DNA of 64,000 bases, taken from Anaerolineae bacterium. GTDB lineage: Bacteria; Chloroflexota; Anaerolineae; Anaerolineales; E44-bin32. Made by a program: the position numbers and the translations under genes. Under the pieces are notes generated by a model, which was not told the DNA's origin, did no database searches, and saw nothing but the letters and a program-made list of their open reading frames with translations. The first letter of the stretch is position 1; each line of letters starts with the position of its first letter. The DNA lies in NCBI GenBank assembly GCA_011174825.1, contig DUEZ01000066.1:1-64000 (forward strand). Direction: 5' to 3'. Shown here in pieces: positions 1 to 7,503 of this stretch.

Positions 1-786
1 AACATAGCTGACCACTTTATCCTCGCTCCCGATTCGGAACCGACCGCTCTCATTCTCCCCCTGAGCGAGCTGTTGAATATAGGCTTCCCCGGATAAATCT
101 TTGCCCATCTCAGATGGATCCGGGGAATAAACGATCTGATGGTTCCTGTCTACTACATACAGATTCGAACCCAAATCCAAACTGTTCACTGCTTGGTAGT
201 AAGCATTCTGGGTAGTAGCAGGATAGATGGTAAAACAGAAATAAAACGCGGCCACAACTTCTTTCCACGCTTGACCGGTCATCGCCCCGGCCATACAAAA
301 GACCTTCTTCCCGGATGATCCTAGGGTAATGAGATCGGTCCACGCACCCATATTCGGATTTTCGTTGATGTAACGAAAATGGGGAGTATCGGACCAATCC
401 TGGTCAATCAGCTCGGGTTGTGTGGGCAGAGTTTTGAATACCTTCCCTTGTTGATCTAGAAAATAGAGCCCCCCGTCAAATATTTCTAGGCCCTTCGTCT
501 GATCAAGGATATTCTGAATACGGACTTCGAGAGGTAAGTCATGTTTCATATCGATTTCCATAAAAATTGGGACAATAATGGAATCTCCAAGACCACCGAC
601 CGCATCTGTGAACATCTGCACTTTTGGTTGGACAATTTCCGGATATTGCTTGATAGCAAGATCTCCGATCACTTTTTGGTAGGAGTAAAAAGTGAACCAG
701 GCCACCGCAGACAGGATGATCACGGTAGGCACGAATGACCAGGCGATGATTTTGACCTGCAGGCTGCGCCACCAGTTCTTCTTCAT
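1..786 (-). CDS. Sensor protein with periplasmic Cache-like domain, N-terminal part (runs off left edge)
   Basis: The frame is open from the ATG at 786 to base 1, giving 262 codons with no stop, so the 3' part of the gene lies outside the window. The start has a GGAG ribosome site 5 bases upstream. The protein begins with a short basic stretch (MKKNWWRSLQ) and one membrane helix at about residues 11-33. A long extracytoplasmic region follows. It carries features of double-Cache sensors: a stretch around YFLDQQGKVF and a second around LYVVDRNHQIVYSP, the latter typical of the membrane-proximal Cache lobe. Family knowledge says such proteins bind small ligands and signal through a C-terminal HAMP/histidine kinase, cyclase or chemoreceptor domain. 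That output domain is not visible. A kinase is likely given the two-component genes next door, but this is inference. Confidence 0.7.
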   Translation of the reverse strand, partial: MKKNWWRSLQVKIIAWSFVPTVIILSAVAWFTFYSYQKVIGDLAIKQYPEIVQPKVQMFTDAVGGLGDSIIVPIFMEIDMKHDLPLEVRIQNILDQTKGLEIFDGGLYFLDQQGKVFKTLPTQPELIDQDWSDTPHFRYINENPNMGAWTDLITLGSSGKKVFCMAGAMTGQAWKEVVAAFYFCFTIYPATTQNAYYQAVNSLDLGSNLYVVDRNHQIVYSPDPSEMGKDLSGEAYIQQLAQGENESGRFRIGSEDKVVSYV

Positions 787-833
787 CCTTACTCCAAGAT
801 CATTATTTTGTAGCGAGCACAAGATTAGTTTTG

Positions 834-1046
834 TTATAAAGGGGGATTCTGAATTTTGTTCATCATAGCATGATTGTCGTTCATACGTTGTTTCGATTTT
901 CGATCCTGTCCAGCCTTCCTATGGTTGACATCCGTTGATTGAACTTCCTTTGAAGATAATCTGGAACCAATGAGTAAAATGAAAAGGACCAGCAGCAATA
1001 CCTCTTCCCCGGCCAGGATCGCCAGACTTTTCATACCATCGTCCAT
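834..1046 (-). CDS. Possible small single-pass membrane protein (70 aa)
   Basis: This short frame has an ATG with GGAG five bases upstream. It encodes one strongly hydrophobic segment (VLLLVLFILLIGSRL) after an acidic start, followed by a basic, Asn/Gln-rich cytoplasmic-type tail. It lies 72 bases after the acyltransferase stop and 47 bases before the Cache sensor start, on the same strand. It therefore fits the run of genes. I recognise no family. The ribosome site and the membrane segment favour a real gene, but the tail composition is unremarkable and it could be a chance frame. If real, it could be an accessory subunit of the acyltransferase or the sensor; this is speculation. Confidence 0.35.
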   Translation of the reverse strand: MDDGMKSLAILAGEEVLLLVLFILLIGSRLSSKEVQSTDVNHRKAGQDRKSKQRMNDNHAMMNKIQNPPL

Positions 1047-1118
1047 GACAACTCCAAACAGGAATGCAGAAGGTGAACAATCAGCGGCGTACGGGTTGCC
1101 CCGGGTAGAGTCAATGAC

Positions 1119-2312
1119 TCACGCTTCCTGTCCTGCCAGAACAGATCGGACATCCGCCGCCCGGCGTTCCTTCGGTTTCATCCCGAACAGGATGCGCAGG
1201 AGATTGTTGCGACGCACCAAGGATTCGTACAACCCCATGGTGACCAGGAACGAAGCGATCAGGATGAACGCAAACTTGAGCCCATCGGGGATCACCCAAT
1301 CCACCACGAAATATCCCAAGGTGAGGATCACCGTATAGTGCAGGATGTAGAAGGGCAGCACGGCTTCGTTGGCATATTTCAAGAACGATGTGTTGAAGGT
1401 GAGATGCTTCATCCCAAACCCGATAATCGCCAGGAGCCAGCTCCAGGCGCTCAGACAGTACACACCACTGCCCAATGCAAATCCCGACGTGCCGAAACTG
1501 GGATCGCCCAAGGCAGTCCATAGGATATCGATGGTCGGCCATGAAAGGATGCCAGCTATTAGCGAAATCCAGCGCCAGCGCTTGATGCTCGCCTGCAATC
1601 GTTCGTGGGAGATGATCACAAAGCCGGACACGAAGAAGCACGGATAGATGAGGATGCTCCAACCGCCCAATGCGGTCGTGCCCCAGGTCTCCGGATCCAA
1701 AACGTTGATCAGCACGATCGCCGGCAACGCGAACAGGTACATGGCTCCCGACTTTGCCAGGAAATCACCCAAACTCCTCAACGCGCACTGGCCTCGGGAG
1801 CTGTTCTTGAGCCACAGAAAGATCGGGAGGCAGAACAGGGAGAGGATGAACAACTCCTCCAGGTACCATAGGTGCAAACCCATCCAGGCGAAGTTGCCAC
1901 CAAAGGCATACATACCCTCGAAGTAGTGCGGGTAGAAATCGAAGAACGAACCGCTGAATGTCCTCTTGTGAATGTGTTCCAGATAAACCTGAAACGCTAT
2001 GTGGGTGAAGATGCCGACCATCAGTGGGACGAGCAGGCGCATTACGATGCCTTTGACATATTTCCCCGGACCGACTTTGCCCAATGCATAGAACGCGCTC
2101 GCGCCTGAGATGAGAAAGAACAGCGGCATGCCCCAACTACCGGCGAAATCGCTCCAGTCATCGACAAATACATAGGTTGTCGAGTTTTTGATCGACGAGG
2201 GATCCGGGCCGAAGATCAGGGCACAGTGATAGATAAAGACGGTCAATATCGCCAGGACACGCATCCAGTCCAGGTCATATCTTCGTTGTGTCGTCGCAGA
2301 TTGGGTATACAT
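1119..2312 (-). CDS. Acyltransferase 3 family membrane protein (second of a tandem pair)
   Basis: A polytopic membrane protein of 397 residues with about ten hydrophobic segments. It opens with the family signature RRYDLDWMRV and a histidine in the first helix (FIYHC). These match Acyl_transf_3 (OatA/NodX-like) enzymes, which move acyl groups, often acetyl, onto sugars of cell-envelope polymers at the membrane. The substrate cannot be read from the sequence. It is a clear paralogue of the upstream gene: the two share LDW.RVLA, NSTT, WGMPL, GASAF-like and ANEAVLPFYILH motifs in order. The ATG at 2312 is chosen because it follows AAGGAAGG and gives the same N-terminal length as the paralogue. 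An in-frame ATG at 2387 overlaps the upstream stop as ATGA and would add 25 unconserved residues; it remains possible. Confidence 0.85.
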   Translation of the reverse strand: MYTQSATTQRRYDLDWMRVLAILTVFIYHCALIFGPDPSSIKNSTTYVFVDDWSDFAGSWGMPLFFLISGASAFYALGKVGPGKYVKGIVMRLLVPLMVGIFTHIAFQVYLEHIHKRTFSGSFFDFYPHYFEGMYAFGGNFAWMGLHLWYLEELFILSLFCLPIFLWLKNSSRGQCALRSLGDFLAKSGAMYLFALPAIVLINVLDPETWGTTALGGWSILIYPCFFVSGFVIISHERLQASIKRWRWISLIAGILSWPTIDILWTALGDPSFGTSGFALGSGVYCLSAWSWLLAIIGFGMKHLTFNTSFLKYANEAVLPFYILHYTVILTLGYFVVDWVIPDGLKFAFILIASFLVTMGLYESLVRRNNLLRILFGMKPKERRAADVRSVLAGQEA

Positions 2313-2383
2313 TTTGATCCTTCCTTTCGCATTCACTGCTTTCTCACTTCCGCTTCCTAGGATCGGGTCCACCGCAGGCACGT

Positions 2384-3568
2384 TCATGACACTGGTTGAG
2401 TAGCCAGATCCACAACTGGCAAGGTTGGTTTACGCGGCTTGAGCCCGAAGACCCGCTGCACCGGATTCACCCTTCGGATACCAAATTCGTACAACCCCAG
2501 CGTGATGCCGAACGCCAATGGGGCGATAATTAAGTATTTAGCAAGAATGGTCAACGGCAGGGGGATGATGAAGTATCCGAGGATCAAGATCACCGGTTGG
2601 TGCAGGATATAGAACGGCAGCACCGCTTCATTGGCGTACGAGAGTAGTCGGTGATTGTAGGTCAAGTAGCACATCCCATAGCCCAGGATTGCCAAGATCG
2701 AACTCCAGATGAGCAAACCGCCTAAGATCATCACCAGCGCGAAGAGCCCAAGGGTGACATCCGGACCTTCAAGGTCGCCGAGCACCGCCGCGACCAACGT
2801 TAGGGCGATCGCGATGGTCAGTGCGATCCTGCGCTGGTGGATGATCGCCTGCCGGATCTGGTCTTCGGAGAACACCAGAAATCCGTAGACCAGAAAAGGC
2901 CAGAAGATAAGCAAGCGTGTGAGATCCTCCGAGAATGCGGGTCTGAGGATGCCGGATGGATCGACCACAATCAGCAGCAACCCGAGTGGCAGCGCCCATA
3001 GGAAGATCACGCCATGGCGAGCGGATAAGCGACCGAGAGCTTCCGTGATCCGTCGGCCGGGTTGACGCTTGAGAGCCGCGAACAGGGGCAGCAGCACAAG
3101 CGTGTACAGGAACAGGTTTTCCAAATACCACAAATGAACCCCCGACCAGGCGAAGTTGCCGCCCCAAATGTGCCAATCTCGGAAGTAGAACGGTAGGAAT
3201 GCCGGGAAGCTGCCCTGGAATTCACCGTACGTCAGTCGCTCCAGGTAGACCTGCGGTGGGCCCAGCACCAGGATGCCGATTGCCAGCGGTACGATCAGAC
3301 GCCACACCCTGTCTCTCAGGAACCGAACCCCTCCACCTGGGCGCAGGGCAAGGAAAATGCTCGCACCAGAGACGACAAAGATCAATGGCATGCCCCACAG
3401 GTCGAAGATCCCCTTCAGGGTATCCACCAGGGGGCTCGTCGTGGAGTTCTTGATGTTCCAGGAACATGCGTCGAAGAAGCGACTGCAGTGATATAGAAAG
3501 ACTCCAGAGAACGCCAGCACGCGCAGCCAATCGAGGTCGTATCTCCGTTGAACCGGTTTGGTGTTCAT
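2384..3568 (-). CDS. Acyltransferase 3 family membrane protein (first of a tandem pair)
   Basis: A 394-residue polytopic membrane protein of the Acyl_transf_3 family. Visible markers are QRRYDLDWLRV at the N-terminus, YHCSRFF in the first helix, WGMPLIFVVSGASIF in the next hydrophobic region and NEAVLPFYILHQPV near the C-terminus. Family members acylate carbohydrates or lipids of the envelope using acyl-CoA or another donor; the target here is unknown. GGAGGAAAG lies just before the ATG. The start overlaps the stop of the receiver gene by four bases (ATGA), so the two are translationally coupled. The next gene downstream is a paralogue. Coupling of membrane acyltransferases to a phosphorylatable receiver suggests regulated surface modification, which is inference. 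Confidence 0.87.
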   Translation of the reverse strand: MNTKPVQRRYDLDWLRVLAFSGVFLYHCSRFFDACSWNIKNSTTSPLVDTLKGIFDLWGMPLIFVVSGASIFLALRPGGGVRFLRDRVWRLIVPLAIGILVLGPPQVYLERLTYGEFQGSFPAFLPFYFRDWHIWGGNFAWSGVHLWYLENLFLYTLVLLPLFAALKRQPGRRITEALGRLSARHGVIFLWALPLGLLLIVVDPSGILRPAFSEDLTRLLIFWPFLVYGFLVFSEDQIRQAIIHQRRIALTIAIALTLVAAVLGDLEGPDVTLGLFALVMILGGLLIWSSILAILGYGMCYLTYNHRLLSYANEAVLPFYILHQPVILILGYFIIPLPLTILAKYLIIAPLAFGITLGLYEFGIRRVNPVQRVFGLKPRKPTLPVVDLATQPVS

Positions 3569-3942
3569 TTTCTTTCCTCCGTTTTTTGTGAAATGATGCG
3601 AACGAGGCTCTCCAACGGAGAGCCTTTTACGATGAAACCATCCATCCCAGCCTCGATGGCCTGGAGGCGCGCCGATTCGTAATCATGGATCGTCAGAGCA
3701 ATGACGCGGCAGGAGGGCCAACAGGCTTTGATCTGCCGCGTCGCTTCGTACCCGTCGAGGACTGGCATTTCCAGATCCATCAAGATTACGTCCGGATGGA
3801 GGGCACGGGCCTTTTGGATGGCTTCCCTCCCATTTCGAGCTTGGCCGACAACCTCGAAGTCGCCAACCAGCGTCAGCAGGGTGCACAAGTCCTGTCGCAC
3901 TCGTTCCACATCGTCTACGATCATTACCCGGATGTCAGTCAT
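3565..3942 (-). CDS. Single-domain response regulator (receiver only)
   Basis: A 125-residue CheY-like receiver with no output domain. The acidic pair D10-D11 (MIVDD), the phosphoacceptor D56 (ILMDLEMPVLDG), the conserved Thr in IALTIHD and the Lys in VKGSP are all present. The sequence is closest in style to NarL/LuxR-type receivers, but the frame stops before any helix-turn-helix. It is the first gene after a 160-base gap containing a complex palindrome and is coupled to the acyltransferase gene downstream by an ATGA overlap. Likely phosphodonors are the HisKA_3 kinases encoded just upstream. A receiver without an output domain may act by protein contact or as a phosphate sink. Confidence in family is high; its role is unknown. 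Confidence 0.9.
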   Translation of the reverse strand: MTDIRVMIVDDVERVRQDLCTLLTLVGDFEVVGQARNGREAIQKARALHPDVILMDLEMPVLDGYEATRQIKACWPSCRVIALTIHDYESARLQAIEAGMDGFIVKGSPLESLVRIISQKTEERK

Positions 3943-4024
3943 GCAATCAATATATGCGCTGAAGAACCTGACCGCATCCGGCGGAAGATTGAACCTGCCC
4001 TCCAGACAGAGGAGGATTTTTCCT

Positions 4025-4065
4025 GTCCTACCAGGGATGTAGGCCTACATCGCGAGGCGTAGGAC
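4025..4065. promoter_or_regulatory. Nested palindrome, candidate operator for a NarL-type regulator
   Basis: A perfect 16-base palindrome at 4036-4051 (GATGTAGGCCTACATC) is bracketed by a second inverted pair, GTCCTAC at 4025-4031 and GTAGGAC at 4059-4065. Together this gives four copies of the GTAGG/CCTAC half-site in alternating orientation. It lies about 85 to 125 bases upstream of the receiver gene start and just after the truncated kinase stop. NarL-family regulators are known to bind inverted heptamers, so an operator for the NarL-type regulator encoded at 6086-6793 is plausible. No T-run follows on either strand, so a classical terminator is less likely. Confidence 0.45.
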
Positions 4066-4101
4066 ATGCAAAATGGGAAAACGTTATTCGATAATGAGGA
4101 T

Positions 4102-4881
4102 TTACTGGGGATGCAATTCAGAGATAAGCGAGCGTAGTTGGCTCAGAGCACCGGAGGTCATTTCCTGCAAACGGTCGATCTGATCGGTAACGCGGGAAGG
4201 TTCACGCTCCATGAAAAGGCGAGCAGATTGAGCAGTCAGTGTGATGCCGAAAATGACCTGGCTGACTGAGTCGTGTAGTTCGCGCGCCAGTCGGTTGCGC
4301 TCGCGCGCTGCGGCCAATTCCTTTGCTTGTATCGCGTACTCCTGCAACTTTTGGTGAGCAGACTGCAAGTCTGTGAGCAATCGCTCGCTCTCGGCCTGAT
4401 CGGCTTGTGTACGCAAATACAATAGATCATACGAAATCAGGAAAGCGCAAACGGCGAGAAAGAGCAGAACGAGCGCTAATCCCTCCAGCCAGCCTAACCC
4501 AAGCATCAGGGTGAGGGTGAGCAAAGCAACGTAGAAGATCAACCAGACGATCGCCGCTCGGCGTGAAAAGGCTCGCATAATTTGAATGCAGAGTGGAATA
4601 TAAAGAAGAGATGAAACATCGATAAATGGACGTAGATTGGTAAGCGCGATCACAGCGCACGTCTGCAGCGGGAAGTAAAAAAACTTGTACCAACGGAAAC
4701 GGAACGAGAACCACGGCTCCAAAATGTACATCAGGCTATAGATCGCGAGGAGCGAGGTCACCAAGACCAGACTCACCCGTCCATGATAAAAGATCGTTGT
4801 ACGCAACGCGACCACTGTGACGATGATGAAGCCGATCAGATACCCCCCTTGGTAGCCGCGCATCTGTTCCGACCGGTTCAT
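4102..4881 (-). CDS. Truncated HisKA_3 sensor kinase lacking the ATPase domain
   Basis: A 259-residue membrane protein with about six hydrophobic segments (residues 15-150), a coiled linker and a HisKA_3 dimerisation/phosphoacceptor region with H203 in RELHDSVSQ. It ends at ISELHPQ, exactly where the neighbouring paralogue continues into its HATPase domain. No ATPase-like sequence follows in the 160 bases before the next gene in any frame I examined. The ATG at 4881 overlaps the stop of the complete kinase as ATGA. Longer in-frame starts lie inside that gene and are unlikely. HisKA_3 kinases act as dimers, so this protein could heterodimerise with the complete kinase and be phosphorylated in trans. 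Alternatively it is a decaying duplicate. The clean reading frame favours a functional protein. Confidence 0.8.
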   Translation of the reverse strand: MNRSEQMRGYQGGYLIGFIIVTVVALRTTIFYHGRVSLVLVTSLLAIYSLMYILEPWFSFRFRWYKFFYFPLQTCAVIALTNLRPFIDVSSLLYIPLCIQIMRAFSRRAAIVWLIFYVALLTLTLMLGLGWLEGLALVLLFLAVCAFLISYDLLYLRTQADQAESERLLTDLQSAHQKLQEYAIQAKELAAARERNRLARELHDSVSQVIFGITLTAQSARLFMEREPSRVTDQIDRLQEMTSGALSQLRSLISELHPQ

Positions 4882-6089
4882 TCTGTCCCACCGGGCTGGG
4901 TCTCTGTAACGCGTATGTACGTACCCTGACCAGGACGCGACTCGACGGAAAGATTCCATCCAATCTCATGCGCCCGCTCAGACATGCCCGCCATTCCAAA
5001 ATGTCCGCGTTGATTCAGTGTTGTTTGCGGATCGAAGCCGAGACCACGATCCTCGATCTCCATACAAGAACCGCCTGATTCAAAATTCAAGTGGATGGTT
5101 GCTTTGCACACACCGCTGTGTTTAATGACATTGGTCAATGCCTCATACGCAATGGAATACAAACCCATAGCCTCCGCGTCAGATAGCGATATGTCTCCGT
5201 TTATATCAAGGGACACCTGCAACCCCTCTCGCTCTTGTCGTTCGGCAACCATTCTTCGTAAAGCAGTCGGCAGACCCTCTTCCACCACCGAGCGCGGACG
5301 CAATTGCGAAACAAGAGTCTGGATCTCACCCAGGGCGCTTGCGGCAAGCTTCTCGAGGCGTAGCAATTGTTCAATCGCGCGAGGGGGTTCTTTCTCCAGT
5401 AACAGGCGCGCCGATTGCGCCGCCAGGTTCATGCTGAAGACCGTCTGCGTGACTGAGTCGTGCAGGTTGCGTGCTAAGAGATTGCGTTCCTGTTCGACAG
5501 CAAGACCTGCCACCTGATCGGCATAGTCCTGAAGCTGGCGATGGGCAGTCTGCAATTCGTTGAACATTCGCTGATTTTGATTGCGCGCCATTTCGGCTTT
5601 CTGCACCTGGTACGCATACCCGCCAAACAGAAAGCACATGCCGCTGAAAAATATCCCCATCACCATTCCAAAAAGTGGGCCGTCCTCCGAACCCAACAAA
5701 GCAAGGACAATGAACAGGGAATAAATCGCAATACACACATAACCAAGTCTTCTACCAAAGAACAACACCACCTGCATACTGAGTGGGACGAATAGCAACG
5801 CGAAAAAATCCTGCGTTTCTGGAACGGCCATTAACGCGATCACTAACGTAGATTGCAGGAGTAAATAAAACAGAGACCTCCATACCTGCCTGAAAGAAGT
5901 CTCCTGGTCTGTCAGTTTTGTAAACCTGGGTGATTTAGAACCAGTGAGCCAGGCTTCAAGAAACAGAAGCAATCCATACGCTGCAAAGCAACTGATTACC
6001 ACGGGAAGTCGTGGGTCATCGGCAAAGATCACCACACCGCGCAAAGCAACGGCCGCGTACAACAGATACACGCCAAGGGTACGCATCAT
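4878..6089 (-). CDS. NarL/DesK-type sensor histidine kinase
   Basis: A complete 403-residue membrane kinase. Residues 1-160 hold about six membrane segments without a large external loop, so it probably senses a membrane or intramembrane signal. A coiled linker leads to the HisKA_3 box with phosphoacceptor H210 (ARNLHDSVTQ). The HATPase domain follows with an N-box (EALTNVIKHS), a G1 box (DRGLGFDP) and a G2 region (GHFGMAGMSERA). The gene overlaps the upstream response regulator gene by four bases and the downstream truncated kinase by four bases. It is therefore the expected partner of the NarL-type regulator. It is clearly paralogous to the truncated kinase in both the membrane part and the phosphoacceptor region. 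Confidence 0.92.
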   Translation of the reverse strand: MMRTLGVYLLYAAVALRGVVIFADDPRLPVVISCFAAYGLLLFLEAWLTGSKSPRFTKLTDQETSFRQVWRSLFYLLLQSTLVIALMAVPETQDFFALLFVPLSMQVVLFFGRRLGYVCIAIYSLFIVLALLGSEDGPLFGMVMGIFFSGMCFLFGGYAYQVQKAEMARNQNQRMFNELQTAHRQLQDYADQVAGLAVEQERNLLARNLHDSVTQTVFSMNLAAQSARLLLEKEPPRAIEQLLRLEKLAASALGEIQTLVSQLRPRSVVEEGLPTALRRMVAERQEREGLQVSLDINGDISLSDAEAMGLYSIAYEALTNVIKHSGVCKATIHLNFESGGSCMEIEDRGLGFDPQTTLNQRGHFGMAGMSERAHEIGWNLSVESRPGQGTYIRVTETQPGGTE

Positions 6090-6793
6090 TTTTCGTCCGT
6101 AGGTAAACCCCTCCGCAAAGCGTAGATGGCTGCCTGCGTGCGGTCGGTCAATCCCAATTTGCCTAGGATATTGCTGACGTGGGTCTTGACGGTCTTTTCG
6201 CTGATGAAAAGCTTCTCAGCGATCTCTCGGTTGCTCAAGCCGTCAGCGATGAGATGTAGAACCTCATTTTCGCGCTCGGTCAATCCGTTATGAGCGTCAA
6301 TCGTGGTACGGCTGGTAGAGGGTTTCTCCGCCGCCACTGCGGACATTAACTTTCCGGCGATTTCCGGATGCAATTGAACCTTGCCATGATGAGCGTCGCG
6401 CACCGCCTGCACCAATTCGGTTGGCTCAATGTCTTTGAGTAGATAGCCTTGTGCCCCCGCTCGGATGGCGGGCAAGACTTTGTCCTCTTCACTGAAACTG
6501 GTCAGGATGATGATGCGTGAATTCGGGCTGTTTTCGATGATCCTGGGCGTGGCTTGAATACCGTCCATTTCAGGCATCACAAGATCGAGCAGGATGATAT
6601 CTGGCTTCGTACGGCGCGCCAGGTCCACCGCTTCGATTCCATTCGTCCCCTCACCGACAATTTCCATATCACTTTGCAGATCGATGAACGTCCGTAGCCC
6701 TTGGCGTACAATGGCGTGATCATCCACCACAAGCACCCGGATTTTCTTACCTTGGGGACTGGCTTTTTGAGAATGGGAGCTATCCTTGCTCAT
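6086..6793 (-). CDS. NarL/LuxR-family response regulator
   Basis: A 235-residue transcription regulator. The receiver spans about residues 17-135, with phosphoacceptor D70 (IILLDLVMPEMDG), the conserved Thr/Ser in ILTSFSE and Lys in LLKDIEP. The C-terminal LuxR/GerE helix-turn-helix spans about residues 168-225 (LTERENEVLHLIADG, NREIAEKLFISEKTVKTH). The ATG at 6793 is preferred over one at 6805 because GGAGAAGG lies at the right distance before it. The gene overlaps the kinase gene by four bases. It heads the minus-strand signalling island, and the half-site cluster at 4025-4065 is a candidate target. The signal and regulon are unknown. Confidence 0.94.
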   Translation of the reverse strand: MSKDSSHSQKASPQGKKIRVLVVDDHAIVRQGLRTFIDLQSDMEIVGEGTNGIEAVDLARRTKPDIILLDLVMPEMDGIQATPRIIENSPNSRIIILTSFSEEDKVLPAIRAGAQGYLLKDIEPTELVQAVRDAHHGKVQLHPEIAGKLMSAVAAEKPSTSRTTIDAHNGLTERENEVLHLIADGLSNREIAEKLFISEKTVKTHVSNILGKLGLTDRTQAAIYALRRGLPTDEK

Positions 6794-7090
6794 GCCCTTC
6801 TCCATTTATTCGATTCTACATCGTTATCACAACTTGGATTCAATGAATAAGTGAAAAAATGGCGGAGAAGATAGACCGATAGTGCATTGTCTCTAGAGTC
6901 AAAAGCTAGTTATAAAATCACCAGCAATATGCATCACTGGGTAGATTAAATTTTCGAAGGGTTCCGTGTGGACTGAAATCGTAAGGTAACTCTTAGAAAT
7001 CAAACCGAACAATCTAAGCCCCCAATTCTAGAAAGCGAACTCATACCCTTACGTTTTAAACCTCCATATTCCTAGAAGTTGAAGGAAAAT

Positions 7091-7323
7091 GTAGGGGCAA
7101 TTCACCGTTCGTGCAGCGAACACCGGCGGCACGCTGACCGTCTCGCCCCGGCGGGCCGTGGCTCGCGGCCCGAACGGGGTGCGAGACGGCATAAATTGCC
7201 CCTGCAAGAATATAGGCGCCATATATAACATCGTAGGGGCGGTTCGCGAACCGCCCCTAAATCGACGAGCTGCTGTCTGAAAGCCCTTTTCGGAGTTTCG
7301 CGGGAACGGTGAGTTGCCCCTGC
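7091..7323. repeat. Composite inverted-repeat element in a 710-base gene-free region
   Basis: The stretch 6794-7503 has no convincing gene. Within it, GTAGGGGCAATTCACCGTTC at 7091-7110 is mirrored by GAACGGTGAGTTGCCCCTGC at about 7304-7323. Between them lies a perfect 26-base palindrome at 7234-7259 with the core GGTTCGCGAACC. A related arm (AATTGCCCCTGC) sits near 7194-7205. A similar arm pair occurs at 59368-59433. This is a non-coding repeat family, perhaps miniature transposable elements or extragenic palindromes. A separate inverted pair, ATGAGCAT and ATGCTCAT, lies at 7397-7429. I see nothing definable in 6794-7090 or 7430-7503. Confidence 0.7.
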
Positions 7324-7503
7324 ATTTCTGTATGCCACCGGTGCCGCGGCACGAACGATTAATTAGCCCTACCCTATATTTGTGCAGACCGACCCCATGA
7401 GCATGCTGAGCCTGTCGAAGTATGCTCATGTGTATATTTCAAGAAGTTCGGCGTGCGCTGCTTCACTCAACCACCCTGGATATTGAAATGCACATATGAG
7501 GAG

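Noticed and set aside
2313-2387. N-terminal extension of the second acyltransferase to the ATGA overlap
   Set aside because: The 25 extra residues have no counterpart in the paralogue, and a strong ribosome site sits before the ATG at 2312.
4882-4959. Longer start of the truncated kinase
   Set aside because: It would lie inside the complete kinase gene; the ATGA overlap at 4881 is the usual arrangement in this operon.
7049-7429. A 126-residue minus-strand frame
   Set aside because: It runs through palindromic repeats, has Arg/Pro-rich composition and no ribosome site or family.
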